Both the position numbers and the translations under genes were made by a program. Positions 33,490 through 42,003 of a stretch of DNA of 45,827 nucleotides are shown here, one piece after another. Every line of letters begins with the position of its first letter. Position 1 is the stretch's first letter. This DNA is from Acidobacteriota bacterium (GTDB lineage: Bacteria; Acidobacteriota; Terriglobia; Bryobacterales; Bryobacteraceae), in assembly GCA_016870995.1 (NCBI GenBank), contig VFZU01000038.1, positions 1 through 45,827 on the forward strand. The letters are read 5' to 3'. The notes under the pieces are model-generated. The model was not told where the DNA came from. It saw only the letters and a program-made list of their open reading frames with translations, and made no database searches.

Positions 33490-35028
33490 CTAGCGAGCGG
33501 CGAGGAGTGCGCGGAGGTGACGGGCACGCTCGGGGCTGCGGAGTTGACGGAGGGCTTTGGCTTCGATTTGACGAATGCGCTCGCGGGTAACGTCGAACTC
33601 TTGACCGATTTCTTCGAGGGTGTGTTCACGCTCGCAGCCGATGCCGAAGCGGAGACGGATGACCTTCTCTTCTTTGGGGGAGAGAGTCTTGAGGATGTTG
33701 GCAGTCTCTTCGCGGACGTTGGCGTCGATGACGGCGTCGACGGGAGAGCCGACCCAGCGGTCTTCGATGAGGTCGCCGAGGGCGGATTCGCCGTCGCGGC
33801 CGACGGGGGTTTCGAGCGAGACCGGATCGCGAGAGATAGTCTTGAGCTTCTGAACCTTTTCAACCGGGATGTCCATGCGGCGAGCGATCTCTTCATTGGA
33901 CGGGGCGCGGCCCAGTTCTTTTTCGAGTTCGCGCGTGGCGCGGAGGAACTTGTTCATCGACTCGTTCATGTGAACGGGGATGCGGATGGTGCGGCTCTGG
34001 TCGGCGATGGCGCGGGTGATGGCCTGACGAATCCACCAGGTGGCGTAGGTTGAGAACTTGTAGCCACGGCGGTATTCGAATTTGTCGGCCGCGCGCATGA
34101 GGCCGATGTTGCCTTCCTGAATCAGGTCGAGGAGGTGAAGGCCGCGGTTGACGTACTTTTTGGCGACGCTGACGACGAGGCGGAGATTGGCTTCGACGAG
34201 GTCTTTCTTGGCGCGTTCGGCTTCGCTTTCACCACTGCGGATGTTGTGAAGCGAGATGCGCAGGTCGGTCAGAGAGGCGGCGGCGATCTGCTCGCGCTTC
34301 TTGACTTCGCGCTTGAGCTCGCGGACGCGGGATTGAGTGGTGGGTGTGGACTTGACGGATTCGAGGCGCTCCAACTCCTGCTGGAGGTGGTTCATTTCCT
34401 CGACGGCATGCTCGAGGCTCTTGGTGAACTGCTTCCAGCGGTGGATATTCCAAGGAACGGAGCGAATGCCGAGGGAGAGGTCAACCCGGGCGCGATTGTA
34501 TTTGCCAAGGGCCTTGCGCTTGACCTTCTTGTTGGCGGCGGGAGCGGATTCCCATTTGTCGAACAAGGGCTGAAGTTTCTTTTCGAGGATGATGACCTGG
34601 TTGAACTGTTCGAGGACAAGCTTGGCCTTCCTTTCTTGAGCTGCGGCACCTTCTTCGATGTCGACGCCGAGGTCGACAATCTCATCGAGGTCGGTTTGAC
34701 CGCGACGGGCTTCTTCCATCAGGCTGAGGACGAGTTGTTGAACGAGGGGGGAGCGGCTGAGTGCTTTTTGAGCCCGGACTTTGCCGCGCTCCATCTTGCG
34801 AGCAAGAGTTACCTCACCCTCACGGGTGAGGAGAGGCACAGCACCCATTTCGCGCAGGTAAACGCGAACCGGGTCGTCGGTGTAAATTGACTCTTCTTGT
34901 TGGGGTTGTCCGTCGTCCTCTGCTTCTTCGGCTTCTTCGCCGGCAAAGAAATTAGGGTCCTCGTCAAACGCCATGCCCAGATTTTCTGGGGCTTCTTCTA
35001 CTAGAAATTGATCTTCAAACGAATCCAC
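33490..35028 (-). CDS. rpoD: Primary RNA polymerase sigma factor RpoD
   Basis: A 512-residue group 1 sigma-70. Residues 1-45 are acidic (shortened region 1.1), then region 1.2 ([20 protein letters not shown]), a charged non-conserved region of about 150 residues, region 2 ([39 protein letters not shown] with the -10 recognising aromatics), region 3 ([15 protein letters not shown]) and region 4 ([20 protein letters not shown]) for -35 contact. It directs housekeeping transcription. The gene stands alone, convergent with the CsgG-like operon across a strong terminator and 231 bp from nrdR. No dnaG or rpsU is linked. Confidence 0.97.
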   Translation of the reverse strand: MDSFEDQFLVEEAPENLGMAFDEDPNFFAGEEAEEAEDDGQPQQEESIYTDDPVRVYLREMGAVPLLTREGEVTLARKMERGKVRAQKALSRSPLVQQLVLSLMEEARRGQTDLDEIVDLGVDIEEGAAAQERKAKLVLEQFNQVIILEKKLQPLFDKWESAPAANKKVKRKALGKYNRARVDLSLGIRSVPWNIHRWKQFTKSLEHAVEEMNHLQQELERLESVKSTPTTQSRVRELKREVKKREQIAAASLTDLRISLHNIRSGESEAERAKKDLVEANLRLVVSVAKKYVNRGLHLLDLIQEGNIGLMRAADKFEYRRGYKFSTYATWWIRQAITRAIADQSRTIRIPVHMNESMNKFLRATRELEKELGRAPSNEEIARRMDIPVEKVQKLKTISRDPVSLETPVGRDGESALGDLIEDRWVGSPVDAVIDANVREETANILKTLSPKEEKVIRLRFGIGCEREHTLEEIGQEFDVTRERIRQIEAKALRQLRSPERARHLRALLAAR

Positions 35029-35259
35029 TTGGGCTCACTTCGCCGTTTTGCACGCACGTGCACGGCCCAGCAATTGGCTGGAAAATATCTTATAAGTTGT
35101 TGATTTTGAATGACTTATGTGGTGGGTGGCGTTCCCGGCCGGCTGAAAAAGGTATGCACGGCACTATGACAAGGTCATCCAAGGTAGTTTAACATCGAAA
35201 ATTCAGATTCTTACCCGCCTATTTCAACTGATGCTCAAACTACGAAATAGTTACAGTAT
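35029..35259. other. Non-coding upstream region of rpoD
   Basis: The 231 bases between the rpoD start and the nrdR stop are AT-richer than the surroundings and hold no supported gene. On the minus strand an ACTTATAAGATATTTTCC stretch around 35080-35098 offers -10-like sequences for rpoD. No clear -35 partner or operator was found. Confidence 0.4.
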
Positions 35260-35724
35260 CTAGCTGCGACCTTTGTCCTTGATGAGACGTCGAATTTCAT
35301 TGAAAAAAGCTTCTTCGTCTTGAAAATCGCGGTAAACGCTGGCAAACCGGACGTAGGCGATCTTGTCGAGTTCTTTGAGGCGCGCCATGAGGATTTCGCC
35401 GATGGTGGTGGAGGAGAGTTCGCGTTCGGGCTCGTTCATCATCTCGGTTTCGATCTGGTCGACGATTTCGGCGAGTTTTGGGATGGGAACGGGTCGTTTT
35501 TCGCAGGCCTTGAGCAGGCCGTTCAAGACTTTCTGACGGTCGAAGCGTTCGCGGCGACCGTCTTTCTTGACGACCATGAAGGGGATTTCTTCAATGCGCT
35601 CGTAGGTGGTGAAGCGTTTCTGACAAGCGAGGCATTCGCGGCGGCGGCGGATATTGTTGCCTTCTTTTGATTCGCGAGAGTCGATGACTTTGTCTTCGAG
35701 GTGGCCACAGAAAGGGCAGAGCAT
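35260..35724 (-). CDS. nrdR: Transcriptional repressor NrdR
   Basis: A 154-residue protein with an N-terminal zinc ribbon (CPFCGH at residues 3-8 and CLACQKRF further on) and an ATP-cone domain (FMVVKKDGRRERFDRQKVLN, then the RELSSTTIGEILM and YVRFASVYRDFQD segments). NrdR binds ATP/dATP and represses ribonucleotide reductase genes. The start is ATG 35724, giving the universal MxCPFC N-terminus; the longer open frame to 35832 lies within the upstream gene. Only two bases separate it from the stop of the flippase-like gene, so the two are co-transcribed, a link without obvious functional meaning. No NrdR box was identified in the window. Confidence 0.96.
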   Translation of the reverse strand: MLCPFCGHLEDKVIDSRESKEGNNIRRRRECLACQKRFTTYERIEEIPFMVVKKDGRRERFDRQKVLNGLLKACEKRPVPIPKLAEIVDQIETEMMNEPERELSSTTIGEILMARLKELDKIAYVRFASVYRDFQDEEAFFNEIRRLIKDKGRS

Positions 35725-35726
35725 GA

Positions 35727-36821
35727 TTAGGCGGTCTCCTCGTCGAGGTGGCTGAGTTTTGAAAAGCTGAGGCCTTCGCGGAAGGCGAGAGCGAGGCCAA
35801 GGGGAAGAATGATCAGGAAAGACAGTGCCCAAAGGAAGAGGGCCAGAGAAGTGGCTTCTTCAATCGCCATGCTGTAGAGCTGAGTGAGAACGACGATACA
35901 GGCGACCTGGAAGCCGCCCCCGATGCCTGGCAGTTGAACGATGGCGCCGAAGCTGACGAAGCCAACGAGCGTGATGACGTCGGCAAAGGAAAGGCTACGG
36001 CTAAAGGGGAATGCCTGGAAGACAGACCAGTAACAGGCGGCAATCACCAACCATTCGAGAAAGGTGTAGAAGATAACCAAGAGTTGGAGGCGTGGATCGC
36101 AGCAGGCGGCCGTGCCTGACAGAAAATTCTCGGCGAGGGGACTGAGACGGCTAGCGATTGGTGCTGGGAGCTTGTGAACGAGACCGATGAGGGAGCGGCG
36201 CTGGGTATCGGAAAGAAAGCGGATCGCCAAGATTAAGCCGAGGCAAACGGCCGCGCCAACCAGAGCGGCCGTGCCTCCGGAGGCGATGACAAAGCGAAGC
36301 TTGGGCCCGGCTTTGGCAACCAGGTTCGAGCCGGAAAGATGGATTAAGCCAAAGCCAAAAAACAGAATTACCACTAAAAGATCATAGATGCGCTCGAAGA
36401 GCCAGACGGCGAGTTGGGCCGAAAAGGGGGTGCGAGACTCGCGGGCGATCCACCAGGGACGGACAAATTCGCCGGGTCGGCCAAGCAACACGATGGCAGT
36501 GAATCCGATCGAGCTGCCGACAAAAAGACGCCAAATGGAGGGCGTGGGGCCAAGTGGACGAATCATAATCTCCCAGCGGATGGCACGGCCCAAATAACTG
36601 AGTATTATGAATGAGATAGCCAGAGCAGCAAAAGCGGGATCGATCTCTTGAATTATGCTGCGGAAGCGCAGCCAATCGAAGCCTTCTGAACCGGTGGCCG
36701 CCCGATAGAGAATGATGCCAACGACCAACAACGCGAGCAACGCCACCCAGGGGATTCTGGCTCGCGAACGACGAGGTTCGGGGGAAGTTGAAGAAATTGT
36801 GTCCAATCGTGAACTTATCAT
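35727..36821 (-). CDS. Polytopic membrane protein, LPG-synthase TM / flippase-like family
   Basis: A 364-residue protein with about eight membrane helices. Diagnostic segments are SFIILSYLGRAIRWEIMIRP, the GRPGEFVRPWWIARES motif in the early loop, and LPGIGGGFQVACIVV near the C-terminal helices. These match the UPF0104/AglD2-like family related to the membrane half of lysylphosphatidylglycerol synthase, members of which move or modify lipid-linked molecules. The soluble aminoacyl transferase domain of MprF is absent. The true substrate is unknown. Its start at 36821 faces the ECF sigma-factor gene across 35 bp, so both promoters must lie in or near that gap. Confidence 0.85.
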   Translation of the reverse strand: MISSRLDTISSTSPEPRRSRARIPWVALLALLVVGIILYRAATGSEGFDWLRFRSIIQEIDPAFAALAISFIILSYLGRAIRWEIMIRPLGPTPSIWRLFVGSSIGFTAIVLLGRPGEFVRPWWIARESRTPFSAQLAVWLFERIYDLLVVILFFGFGLIHLSGSNLVAKAGPKLRFVIASGGTAALVGAAVCLGLILAIRFLSDTQRRSLIGLVHKLPAPIASRLSPLAENFLSGTAACCDPRLQLLVIFYTFLEWLVIAACYWSVFQAFPFSRSLSFADVITLVGFVSFGAIVQLPGIGGGFQVACIVVLTQLYSMAIEEATSLALFLWALSFLIILPLGLALAFREGLSFSKLSHLDEETA

Positions 36822-36856
36822 GATAAAACCTCGTTTCTCTAATCGGAAGACAGCTT

Positions 36857-37531
36857 ATGATTCATCTGACAAACATATCGGCCAACGGGAACGAATGGGC
36901 CCTGTCGTGTTTTCAGGCGGTGGCTGTCGAAAAAATCTCTCAAAACTCTCGCTGGGGAATGGCATTGGACGCCGATTCAATACTGGTTGAGCGCTGCCTG
37001 GAGGGAGATCAGGGATCCTGGGAAGACCTGGTCAAAGTCCACACAAGGCGCGTTTATGCCATTTGCTACCGCTTCGTCGGCAAAGACGAAGAGGCCCAGG
37101 ATCTGACGCAGGAAGTGTTCTTGCGCATTTTCAAGACACTCCGCAGTTTTCGCGCCGGGGAAGGCAGCTTTACGGTATGGCTGACCCGATTGACGCGTAA
37201 CCTTTTGATCGACAACTATCGCCGGACCAAGGGCGAGCGGATGACGGATTCGCTCGAGACTCAGTTGCCGATGATTGAAGAAACGTCGCTCGCGGGAGGC
37301 CGGACGGACGGATTGCTGGCTGGACGTGAAGCGAGTGAATTGTTGCAGGCGGCTTTGCAGAAGTTGTCGCCGGAGTTGAGGGAAGCGGTGATTTTGCGGG
37401 ATCTCGAAGAGATGGAATACAAGGAAATCGCGATTACGCTGGCGGTGCCGGAAGGCACAGTGAAAAGTCGGCTGAATCGCGGACGAGCGGAGCTTGCGAA
37501 GATCTTGAAGCGGCAGAAGGTGGTGATCTAG
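36857..37531 (+). CDS. ECF sigma factor, RpoE/SigW-like
   Basis: This sigma factor has region 2 (VYAICYRFVGKDEEAQDLTQ, EVFLRIFKTLRSF, TVWLTRLTRNLLIDNYRRTK) and region 4 (LSPELREAVILRDLEEMEYK, AVPEGTVKSRLNRGRAEL). It is 224 residues from ATG 36857, which has GGAAG seven bases upstream; ATG 36959 would give a 190-residue form with the usual ECF N-terminus (MALDADSILVERCL) but no well-spaced ribosome binding site. The next gene is a zinc-binding anti-sigma factor that begins directly at the stop codon, followed by LiaF-like and DUF4097 genes, so this is probably an envelope-stress sigma factor that also transcribes its own operon. Confidence 0.93.
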   Translation: MIHLTNISANGNEWALSCFQAVAVEKISQNSRWGMALDADSILVERCLEGDQGSWEDLVKVHTRRVYAICYRFVGKDEEAQDLTQEVFLRIFKTLRSFRAGEGSFTVWLTRLTRNLLIDNYRRTKGERMTDSLETQLPMIEETSLAGGRTDGLLAGREASELLQAALQKLSPELREAVILRDLEEMEYKEIAITLAVPEGTVKSRLNRGRAELAKILKRQKVVI

Positions 37532-38110
37532 ATGATCGAATACAACTGCCAACAGATTGATGAGCTGCTGTGTGATTACGTCGACGGGACGTTGAGCGCA
37601 GAGCAGAAGGCTGCGTTTGAGCTGCATACGACCCAGTGCGCTGCCTGCCGTGAATTGGTAGCTGAAGTTGCGGGCGCAGTGACGTTTATGGAACGTGCGG
37701 CGATTGTCGAGCCGCCCAAAGAATTGGTAACGCGGATTCTGTATCACACGCCGAAACAGGCTCCGATGCTGGAAGCCATGGCCAAGCAGGACTGGCTGAA
37801 GCGGTGGATCGCACCGCTGATTCAGCCGCGGTTTGCGATGGGAATGGCAATGACGATTTTGAGCTTCTCGATGCTGGGCAAATTTGTGACACCGGCACGG
37901 CAATTGAAGCCAAGTGACCTGGACCCGGTGAAGGTGTGGCGCACGATTGATGATTCTGCGCATCGGACCTGGGACCGGATGGTGAAGTATTACGACAATC
38001 TGAAGCTGGTTTACGAGGTGCAGACCGCCATTGAGGACATCAAGGGTGAGCCTGAAGACAATAGCAGCGAAGTAAAATCCAATCCAAAGAAGAGTGGAGA
38101 GTCAAAATGA
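37532..38110 (+). CDS. Anti-sigma factor with zinc-binding HxxxCxxC domain
   Basis: The 192-residue protein has an N-terminal ZAS/zf-HC2 domain: Cys14 in LLCDYVDGTLS and HTTQCAACREL with His32, Cys36 and Cys39. One membrane segment (about residues 101-117, FAMGMAMTILSFSMLG) follows, then a hydrophilic C-terminal part. It should bind and hold the sigma factor encoded immediately upstream at the inner membrane until stress releases it. ATG 37532 follows the sigma stop (TAG) with no gap, and its end overlaps the next gene by four bases (ATGA), so stoichiometry is likely set by coupled translation. Confidence 0.9.
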   Translation: MIEYNCQQIDELLCDYVDGTLSAEQKAAFELHTTQCAACRELVAEVAGAVTFMERAAIVEPPKELVTRILYHTPKQAPMLEAMAKQDWLKRWIAPLIQPRFAMGMAMTILSFSMLGKFVTPARQLKPSDLDPVKVWRTIDDSAHRTWDRMVKYYDNLKLVYEVQTAIEDIKGEPEDNSSEVKSNPKKSGESK

Positions 38111-38826
38111 ACCCCACCGAAAACGAACAGAACCTACCCTTGGCGCCGGAGAATGCCGCGAAGGTAGAAGCTGAGACGCCGAAAGAACCGATTGTTGGCT
38201 ATTGCCGGGGAACCGGTAAACCGCTGACATCGGCTGAAGCGACCTACATCAAAGGCGTGCTGTATTCGAAAGAATACGCCGAGCAAGCGAAGCTGAGTGA
38301 AGAACCGGCATCGCCCTATGCAGAACCAATGGTGAGCGTACCCAAGAGTACGGCGGACATTTCGCCGGGCTGGGCGTTTGTGCTTGGGTTCATTCCCGGT
38401 GTGGGCGCGATTTATAACCAGCAGTATGCCAAGGGGATGTTTCACATCATCGTCTTTGCGTCGCTGATTTCGCTGATTGACCGGCCGGGTGTGGGTCCGT
38501 TTATCGGATTTCTTGTGATGGGTTGGTTCTTGTACATGCCATTTGAGGCGTACCACACGGCGCAGCGGCGCCAGCGGGGTGAGGCCGTCGATGAAATGAG
38601 CGGGTTGGTGACGATGCCGGCGGGAATGCAGAAGTTGCCGGTGGGACCGATTCTGCTGATTGCGCTGGGCGTGCTGTTTTTGCTCGACAATCTGGGGTTG
38701 TTGCGGATTGATGATTTGTTGCGCTTCTGGCCCGTGTTGCTGATTGTGATCGGTGTCGTGTTGCTGATGCAGCGGATTCAGGGAGCGAATGGTGGGGTGA
38801 AGGAGGGTAGCGGCAATGCCAACTAG
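38107..38826 (+). CDS. LiaF/LiaI-like membrane protein
   Basis: A 239-residue membrane protein. The N-terminal 75 residues are soluble and charged, with a short VGYCRGTGKPLT stretch resembling the end of a B-box-like zinc ribbon that has lost most cysteines. Helices follow at about 97-115 and 118-145. The C-terminal pair (GPILLIALGVLFLLDNLGLL, FWPVLLIVIGVVLLMQRI) has the pattern of DUF5668/LiaF-type domains: PxxLIxxGxxFLLxNLG then WPxxLIxxGxxLL. LiaF-type proteins restrain cell-envelope stress sensors in Firmicutes. Here the partner is probably the sigma/anti-sigma pair. The gene overlaps the anti-sigma gene by 4 bp and the following small gene by 11 bp. Confidence 0.8.
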   Translation: MNPTENEQNLPLAPENAAKVEAETPKEPIVGYCRGTGKPLTSAEATYIKGVLYSKEYAEQAKLSEEPASPYAEPMVSVPKSTADISPGWAFVLGFIPGVGAIYNQQYAKGMFHIIVFASLISLIDRPGVGPFIGFLVMGWFLYMPFEAYHTAQRRQRGEAVDEMSGLVTMPAGMQKLPVGPILLIALGVLFLLDNLGLLRIDDLLRFWPVLLIVIGVVLLMQRIQGANGGVKEGSGNAN

Positions 38827-38995
38827 CATTGGACTGGTAGCGGCGATTCGGGGCCCAGTAATTCTGATCACGCTGGGAACGTTGATTGCGATTGATCACG
38901 CGGGTGGGCTGCGGTTTAGCCGGACCTGGCCGGTGTTGATCATCATGTTTGGGGTATTGAAATTGGCGGAGTATGTGAAGGGAGGACAGCAATGA
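38816..38995 (+). CDS. 59-residue LiaF-like two-helix membrane protein
   Basis: A small gene starting at ATG 38816 inside the previous gene, with GGAGGG about ten bases upstream, and ending in TGA that overlaps the next start (ATGA at 38992-38995). The protein MPTSIGLVAAIRGPVILITL... has two hydrophobic helices in the same GPVILITLGTL ... WPVLIIMFGVLKL pattern as the DUF5668-like C-terminal ends of its neighbours. It looks like a stand-alone copy of that module. The overlaps on both sides and the family pattern make it a real gene despite its size. Confidence 0.82.
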   Translation: MPTSIGLVAAIRGPVILITLGTLIAIDHAGGLRFSRTWPVLIIMFGVLKLAEYVKGGQQ

Positions 38996-40437
38996 AGAAT
39001 TCGTTTGTAGGCCCGGTTGTATTGATCGGCGTTGGCGTGCTGTTTCTCGCCAACAACTTGCGCCCAGACTTGTCGCCGTGGCGGCTGCTGGCTGATTACT
39101 GGCCTTACCTGCTGATTATCTGGGGTGTGATACGGCTGGTGGAAATTGCCTGGCTGGCGTCGCGCAATCAGCCTCTGCCCAAGCGGGGAGTGAGCGGCGG
39201 AGAGTGGGGATTGATTATCTTCGTTTCGCTGTTCGCCAGTGGAATGTGGCTTGCGTACGATGCGCGAGAAAAGATCCGGTCGGGACGAGTGAATCTGCGC
39301 GGATTGCAGATCTTCGGCGAATCATTCGAGTATCCGGTGAGCGCCAGTGTGACAGCGGGCAAAACGCCGCGCATCATTGTGGAGAACCGGCGAGGAAATG
39401 TGCGGCTTGTGGGCGGAGATAGCGATAAGGTGACCGTGAGCGGCCACAACACCGTGATGGGACTTGACCGCACTGAGGCAGACCGCATCAATGAGCGGAT
39501 GAAGCTTGAGGTGACAGTGCAAGGGGATCAAGTGGTGATCCGTACGAACCAGGAACGCGTCAACACGGACAATCGTGTGGATAGCGATCTGGAGGTGCAG
39601 ATCCCAAAGGGCGCGTCGGTGGAGTGCCGTGGCACCCGAGGCGATTTTGATGTGAGCCACATCACCGGCAATTACGAAGTGACCTCAGAGAATGCCGGAG
39701 TGCGTGGACAGGATATTGGCGGCAATGTGCGCGTAGACATTCGGCGGAGCGACATTGTGCGCTTGCTGAAGGTAAAGGGCAACGTGGACGTGAAGGCTTC
39801 CCGCGGGGAAGACATCGAACTGGACGAAGTGACTGGACAGGCGATCGTGGCTGGGCAGTTTACCGGCAGTGTCGACTTTAGGCGCGTTGAGAAGCTGTTG
39901 CGGTTCGAAAGCGAAGCAACGAATTTGTCCGTTGAGAAATTGAAGGGCCGGGCTCGACTTTCTGATGGGGACCTTGAGGTGGAAGATATTCTTGGCCCGA
40001 TGAAGCTGCGAAGCCGTTCGAAGGATGTACGGGTGAGCGGGTTTGCGACGCCGGTGGAGATTGATCTGAACCGGGGCGATATCGAGTTGTCGCCGGGAAG
40101 TTCGACGTTGTCGACGATTATCGCGAAGACTTCGAGCGGAGCGGTGACGATGCACCTGCCGGAGAACGCAAAGTACGATATCGAGGCGAAGACGCGACGC
40201 GGGGAAGTAGAGAATCTGTTTGGGAATGCGCTGGACCGCGTGGAAGAAGACCGGGGCGGAGTGATCCGCGGAAAGAATGGCGGGCCAAGGATTGTGCTGG
40301 AGACGGAACGCGGAACGATGACCGTGACGCGAGGCGGCACCATGTCGAGCCGTATGGATCTGAAGTATCCGCCGGCGGCGCCGTCAGCGCCAGTGGCGCC
40401 AGCGGCCCCGAAGCCACCCACGGTGGTGGAGCGCTAA
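38992..40437 (+). CDS. DUF4097-type beta-helical protein with LiaF-like membrane domain
   Basis: A 481-residue protein. The first 90 residues repeat the DUF5668/LiaF pattern (GPVVLIGVGVLFLANNLRPD, WPYLLIIWGVIRLVE) plus one more helix (GLIIFVSLFASGMWLAY). From about residue 120 to 440 it is a repetitive beta-strand region typical of DUF4097 putative adhesins (IIVENRRGNVRLVGGDSDKV, VECRGTRGDFDVSHITGNYE, VDVKASRGEDIELDEVTGQA), presumably a beta-helix outside the membrane. A Pro/Ala-rich tail ends the chain. It closes the sigma/anti-sigma operon and could be the envelope-side sensor or effector. Its stop lies two bases from the convergent gene's stop. Confidence 0.85.
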   Translation: MKNSFVGPVVLIGVGVLFLANNLRPDLSPWRLLADYWPYLLIIWGVIRLVEIAWLASRNQPLPKRGVSGGEWGLIIFVSLFASGMWLAYDAREKIRSGRVNLRGLQIFGESFEYPVSASVTAGKTPRIIVENRRGNVRLVGGDSDKVTVSGHNTVMGLDRTEADRINERMKLEVTVQGDQVVIRTNQERVNTDNRVDSDLEVQIPKGASVECRGTRGDFDVSHITGNYEVTSENAGVRGQDIGGNVRVDIRRSDIVRLLKVKGNVDVKASRGEDIELDEVTGQAIVAGQFTGSVDFRRVEKLLRFESEATNLSVEKLKGRARLSDGDLEVEDILGPMKLRSRSKDVRVSGFATPVEIDLNRGDIELSPGSSTLSTIIAKTSSGAVTMHLPENAKYDIEAKTRRGEVENLFGNALDRVEEDRGGVIRGKNGGPRIVLETERGTMTVTRGGTMSSRMDLKYPPAAPSAPVAPAAPKPPTVVER

Positions 40438-40438
40438 C

Positions 40439-40870
40439 TTAGGCGCGGTGCGTGTCGGCACGCCAAGACTTGATGGACTGCTTGATGGTCTTGGCGTCGG
40501 TACCTTTTTCGGCGGTCTCCGCGGCGAGTTGCAGGAATTCACCATCAGAGGCAAAGCGTAGGGCGATGATCTGTTGGATAGTGAGGCGTGGGTCGAGAAG
40601 TTTGCCAGTCATGGCAAAGTGTCGGAGGTTTTCTTCCGCGCGGATCCCGCGATCCTGAGCTTTGAGGGCGAAGGTGCGGCAGAAGAAGGCGACGAAGAAG
40701 ACACAAACGGTCAAGACTACCAAGAGCGAGGCGCTGTAGATGCGTTGGTGATCGCCGATGGAGTTGTAGAGGTTGACCAGGGAGCCTACAAAGGACAGGA
40801 GAAGCGCCAGACCCACGGCGAGAAAGCCGGGAACCCGCTGGACATGATTCTGGTAGTTTTGAGTGGACAT
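40439..40870 (-). CDS. Two-helix membrane protein, DUF6526-like
   Basis: A 143-residue protein started at ATG 40870 (MSTQNYQNHVQRVPGFLAVG); the longer open frame upstream is unlikely because it crosses the divergent gene's start. Two hydrophobic helices (GFLAVGLALLLSFVGSLV and IYSASLLVVLTVCVFFVAFF) are followed by a soluble tail with RDRGIRAEENLRHF-like and LTIQQIIALRFASDGEFLQL segments. The QNYxNHxxxVP start and this tail match a small acidobacterial family that I recall as DUF6526, of unknown function. It converges with the DUF4097 gene and is divergent from the broken methyltransferase. Confidence 0.78.
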   Translation of the reverse strand: MSTQNYQNHVQRVPGFLAVGLALLLSFVGSLVNLYNSIGDHQRIYSASLLVVLTVCVFFVAFFCRTFALKAQDRGIRAEENLRHFAMTGKLLDPRLTIQQIIALRFASDGEFLQLAAETAEKGTDAKTIKQSIKSWRADTHRA

Positions 40871-40914
40871 GCCGACAATCGTCGCATGATCGCAAATGAA
40901 TTGGGGAGGGGTGA

Positions 40915-41533
40915 GTGAATCCTTTCGCAACCACTTCGATGAGTGTTGGATATGCGACGGCGCGGCTGCCCGTGCATGCAAAAGTGGTGGAGCGCGCGCT
41001 CACCGGAGTGGATTGCGCTGGTAAGCGCGTGCTGGACGTTGGATGTGGGGCTGGAGCCAGCCGAGGGGATGCTGGGGATGGCGAAGAGCGTGAGCGGGGA
41101 TGCGGCTTATGCGGTGGGGCGAGCCGAAGAGTTGCCCTTTCGAGACCGCAGCTTTGGATGGATGACTGCGGCAGGGTCGCTGAACTACGTGCAACTGGAG
41201 AGCTTTTTTGTGGAGGCGCGGCGGGTGCTGGATCGCGAGGGGCGGTTGCTTGTTTATGATTTCTCGCCGGGCCGGAGTTTTGCGGTTGGTGGGGATCTGG
41301 ATGCTTGGTTCGCACGGTTTGTCGAGCGGTATCCGTGGAAGCCTTCAGAGGCTTTGGTGCTGGATCCGATGCGGCTGGATGGGTTGGGAATGGGATTTGG
41401 AGTGGAGGCGTCTGAGCAGTTTGAAGTGTGTGTGGAGTTGAGCCGCTCGTTTTATGTGAACTACATGATGACGGAATCGAATGTGGCGTATGCTTTGCGG
41501 CGAGGAGTGGATGAGGCTTCGATTCGTGGCTGA
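40915..41533 (+). pseudogene. Class I SAM-dependent methyltransferase with internal deletion and frameshift
   Basis: The first frame (GTG 40915) begins MNPFATTSMSVGYATARLPV and reaches motif I, KRVLDVGCGAG, the SAM-binding glycine loop. Immediately after, the methyltransferase sequence continues in another frame: GLEPAEGMLGMAKSV, GRAEELPFRDRSFGWMTAAG, LREGRLL-like and LVYDFSPGR, to the end at 41533. Between the two halves the residues that normally separate motif I from the acidic loop (about 15-20) are missing, and the frame is lost. This fits a deletion of a non-multiple of three inside GTGGGGCTGGAG. The product would be a UbiE/Methyltransf_11 type enzyme of unknown substrate; as read here it cannot be functional. 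Confidence 0.8.
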
Positions 41534-41604
41534 GTGGAGGAGACGTTGCCGGAAAGCGGGTGGGGTGAAGTTCTGTTTCGCGGATATTGGGCCATAATGC
41601 GGGT

Positions 41605-42003
41605 GTGGAACTAAAGCGCATCGCAGATCAAAAGACAGTCACTGGAAATCCGGATTATTTTCGTGGAGAGGTGTGGATTGAGCCTCTGGTGGCCGGGGGA
41701 TTGATGGAGGTTCGTGGAGTGAAGGTGACGTTTTCGCCGGGGGCGCGAACGGCCTGGCATACGCATCCGGGAGGGCAGTTGTTGTATGTCGTGAGTGGGC
41801 GGGGATGGGTGCAGAAAGAAGGGGAACCAGCACGGGCGATGAGCATGGGGGATACCGTGATCATTGGGGCCGGAGAGAAGCACTGGCATGGGGCGGCGGC
41901 GGATTGTCCGATGGTGCATTTGGCGGTGCAGCCGATTGTGGGTGGGGTGGATTCGGCTTGGCTGGAGCAGGTTGAGGATGGGATTTATGCCGAGGCGCGG
42001 TAG
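41605..42003 (+). CDS. Single-domain cupin protein
   Basis: A cupin of 132 residues from GTG 41605 (or 138 from TTG 41587). Cupin motif 1 is complete in form: FSPGARTAWHTHPGGQLLYV...G, with two histidines in HTHPGG and Gln where Glu is usual; motif 2 is seen as MGDTVIIGAGEKHWHGAA with the third histidine. Such small cupins (of the TTHA/YP-type 'cupin domain, carboxymuconolactone-associated' group) bind a metal and are enzymes or sensors of unclear substrate. Its stop overlaps the start of the next gene by 17 bp. A broken methyltransferase precedes it by some 50-70 bp. Confidence 0.85.
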   Translation: MELKRIADQKTVTGNPDYFRGEVWIEPLVAGGLMEVRGVKVTFSPGARTAWHTHPGGQLLYVVSGRGWVQKEGEPARAMSMGDTVIIGAGEKHWHGAAADCPMVHLAVQPIVGGVDSAWLEQVEDGIYAEAR

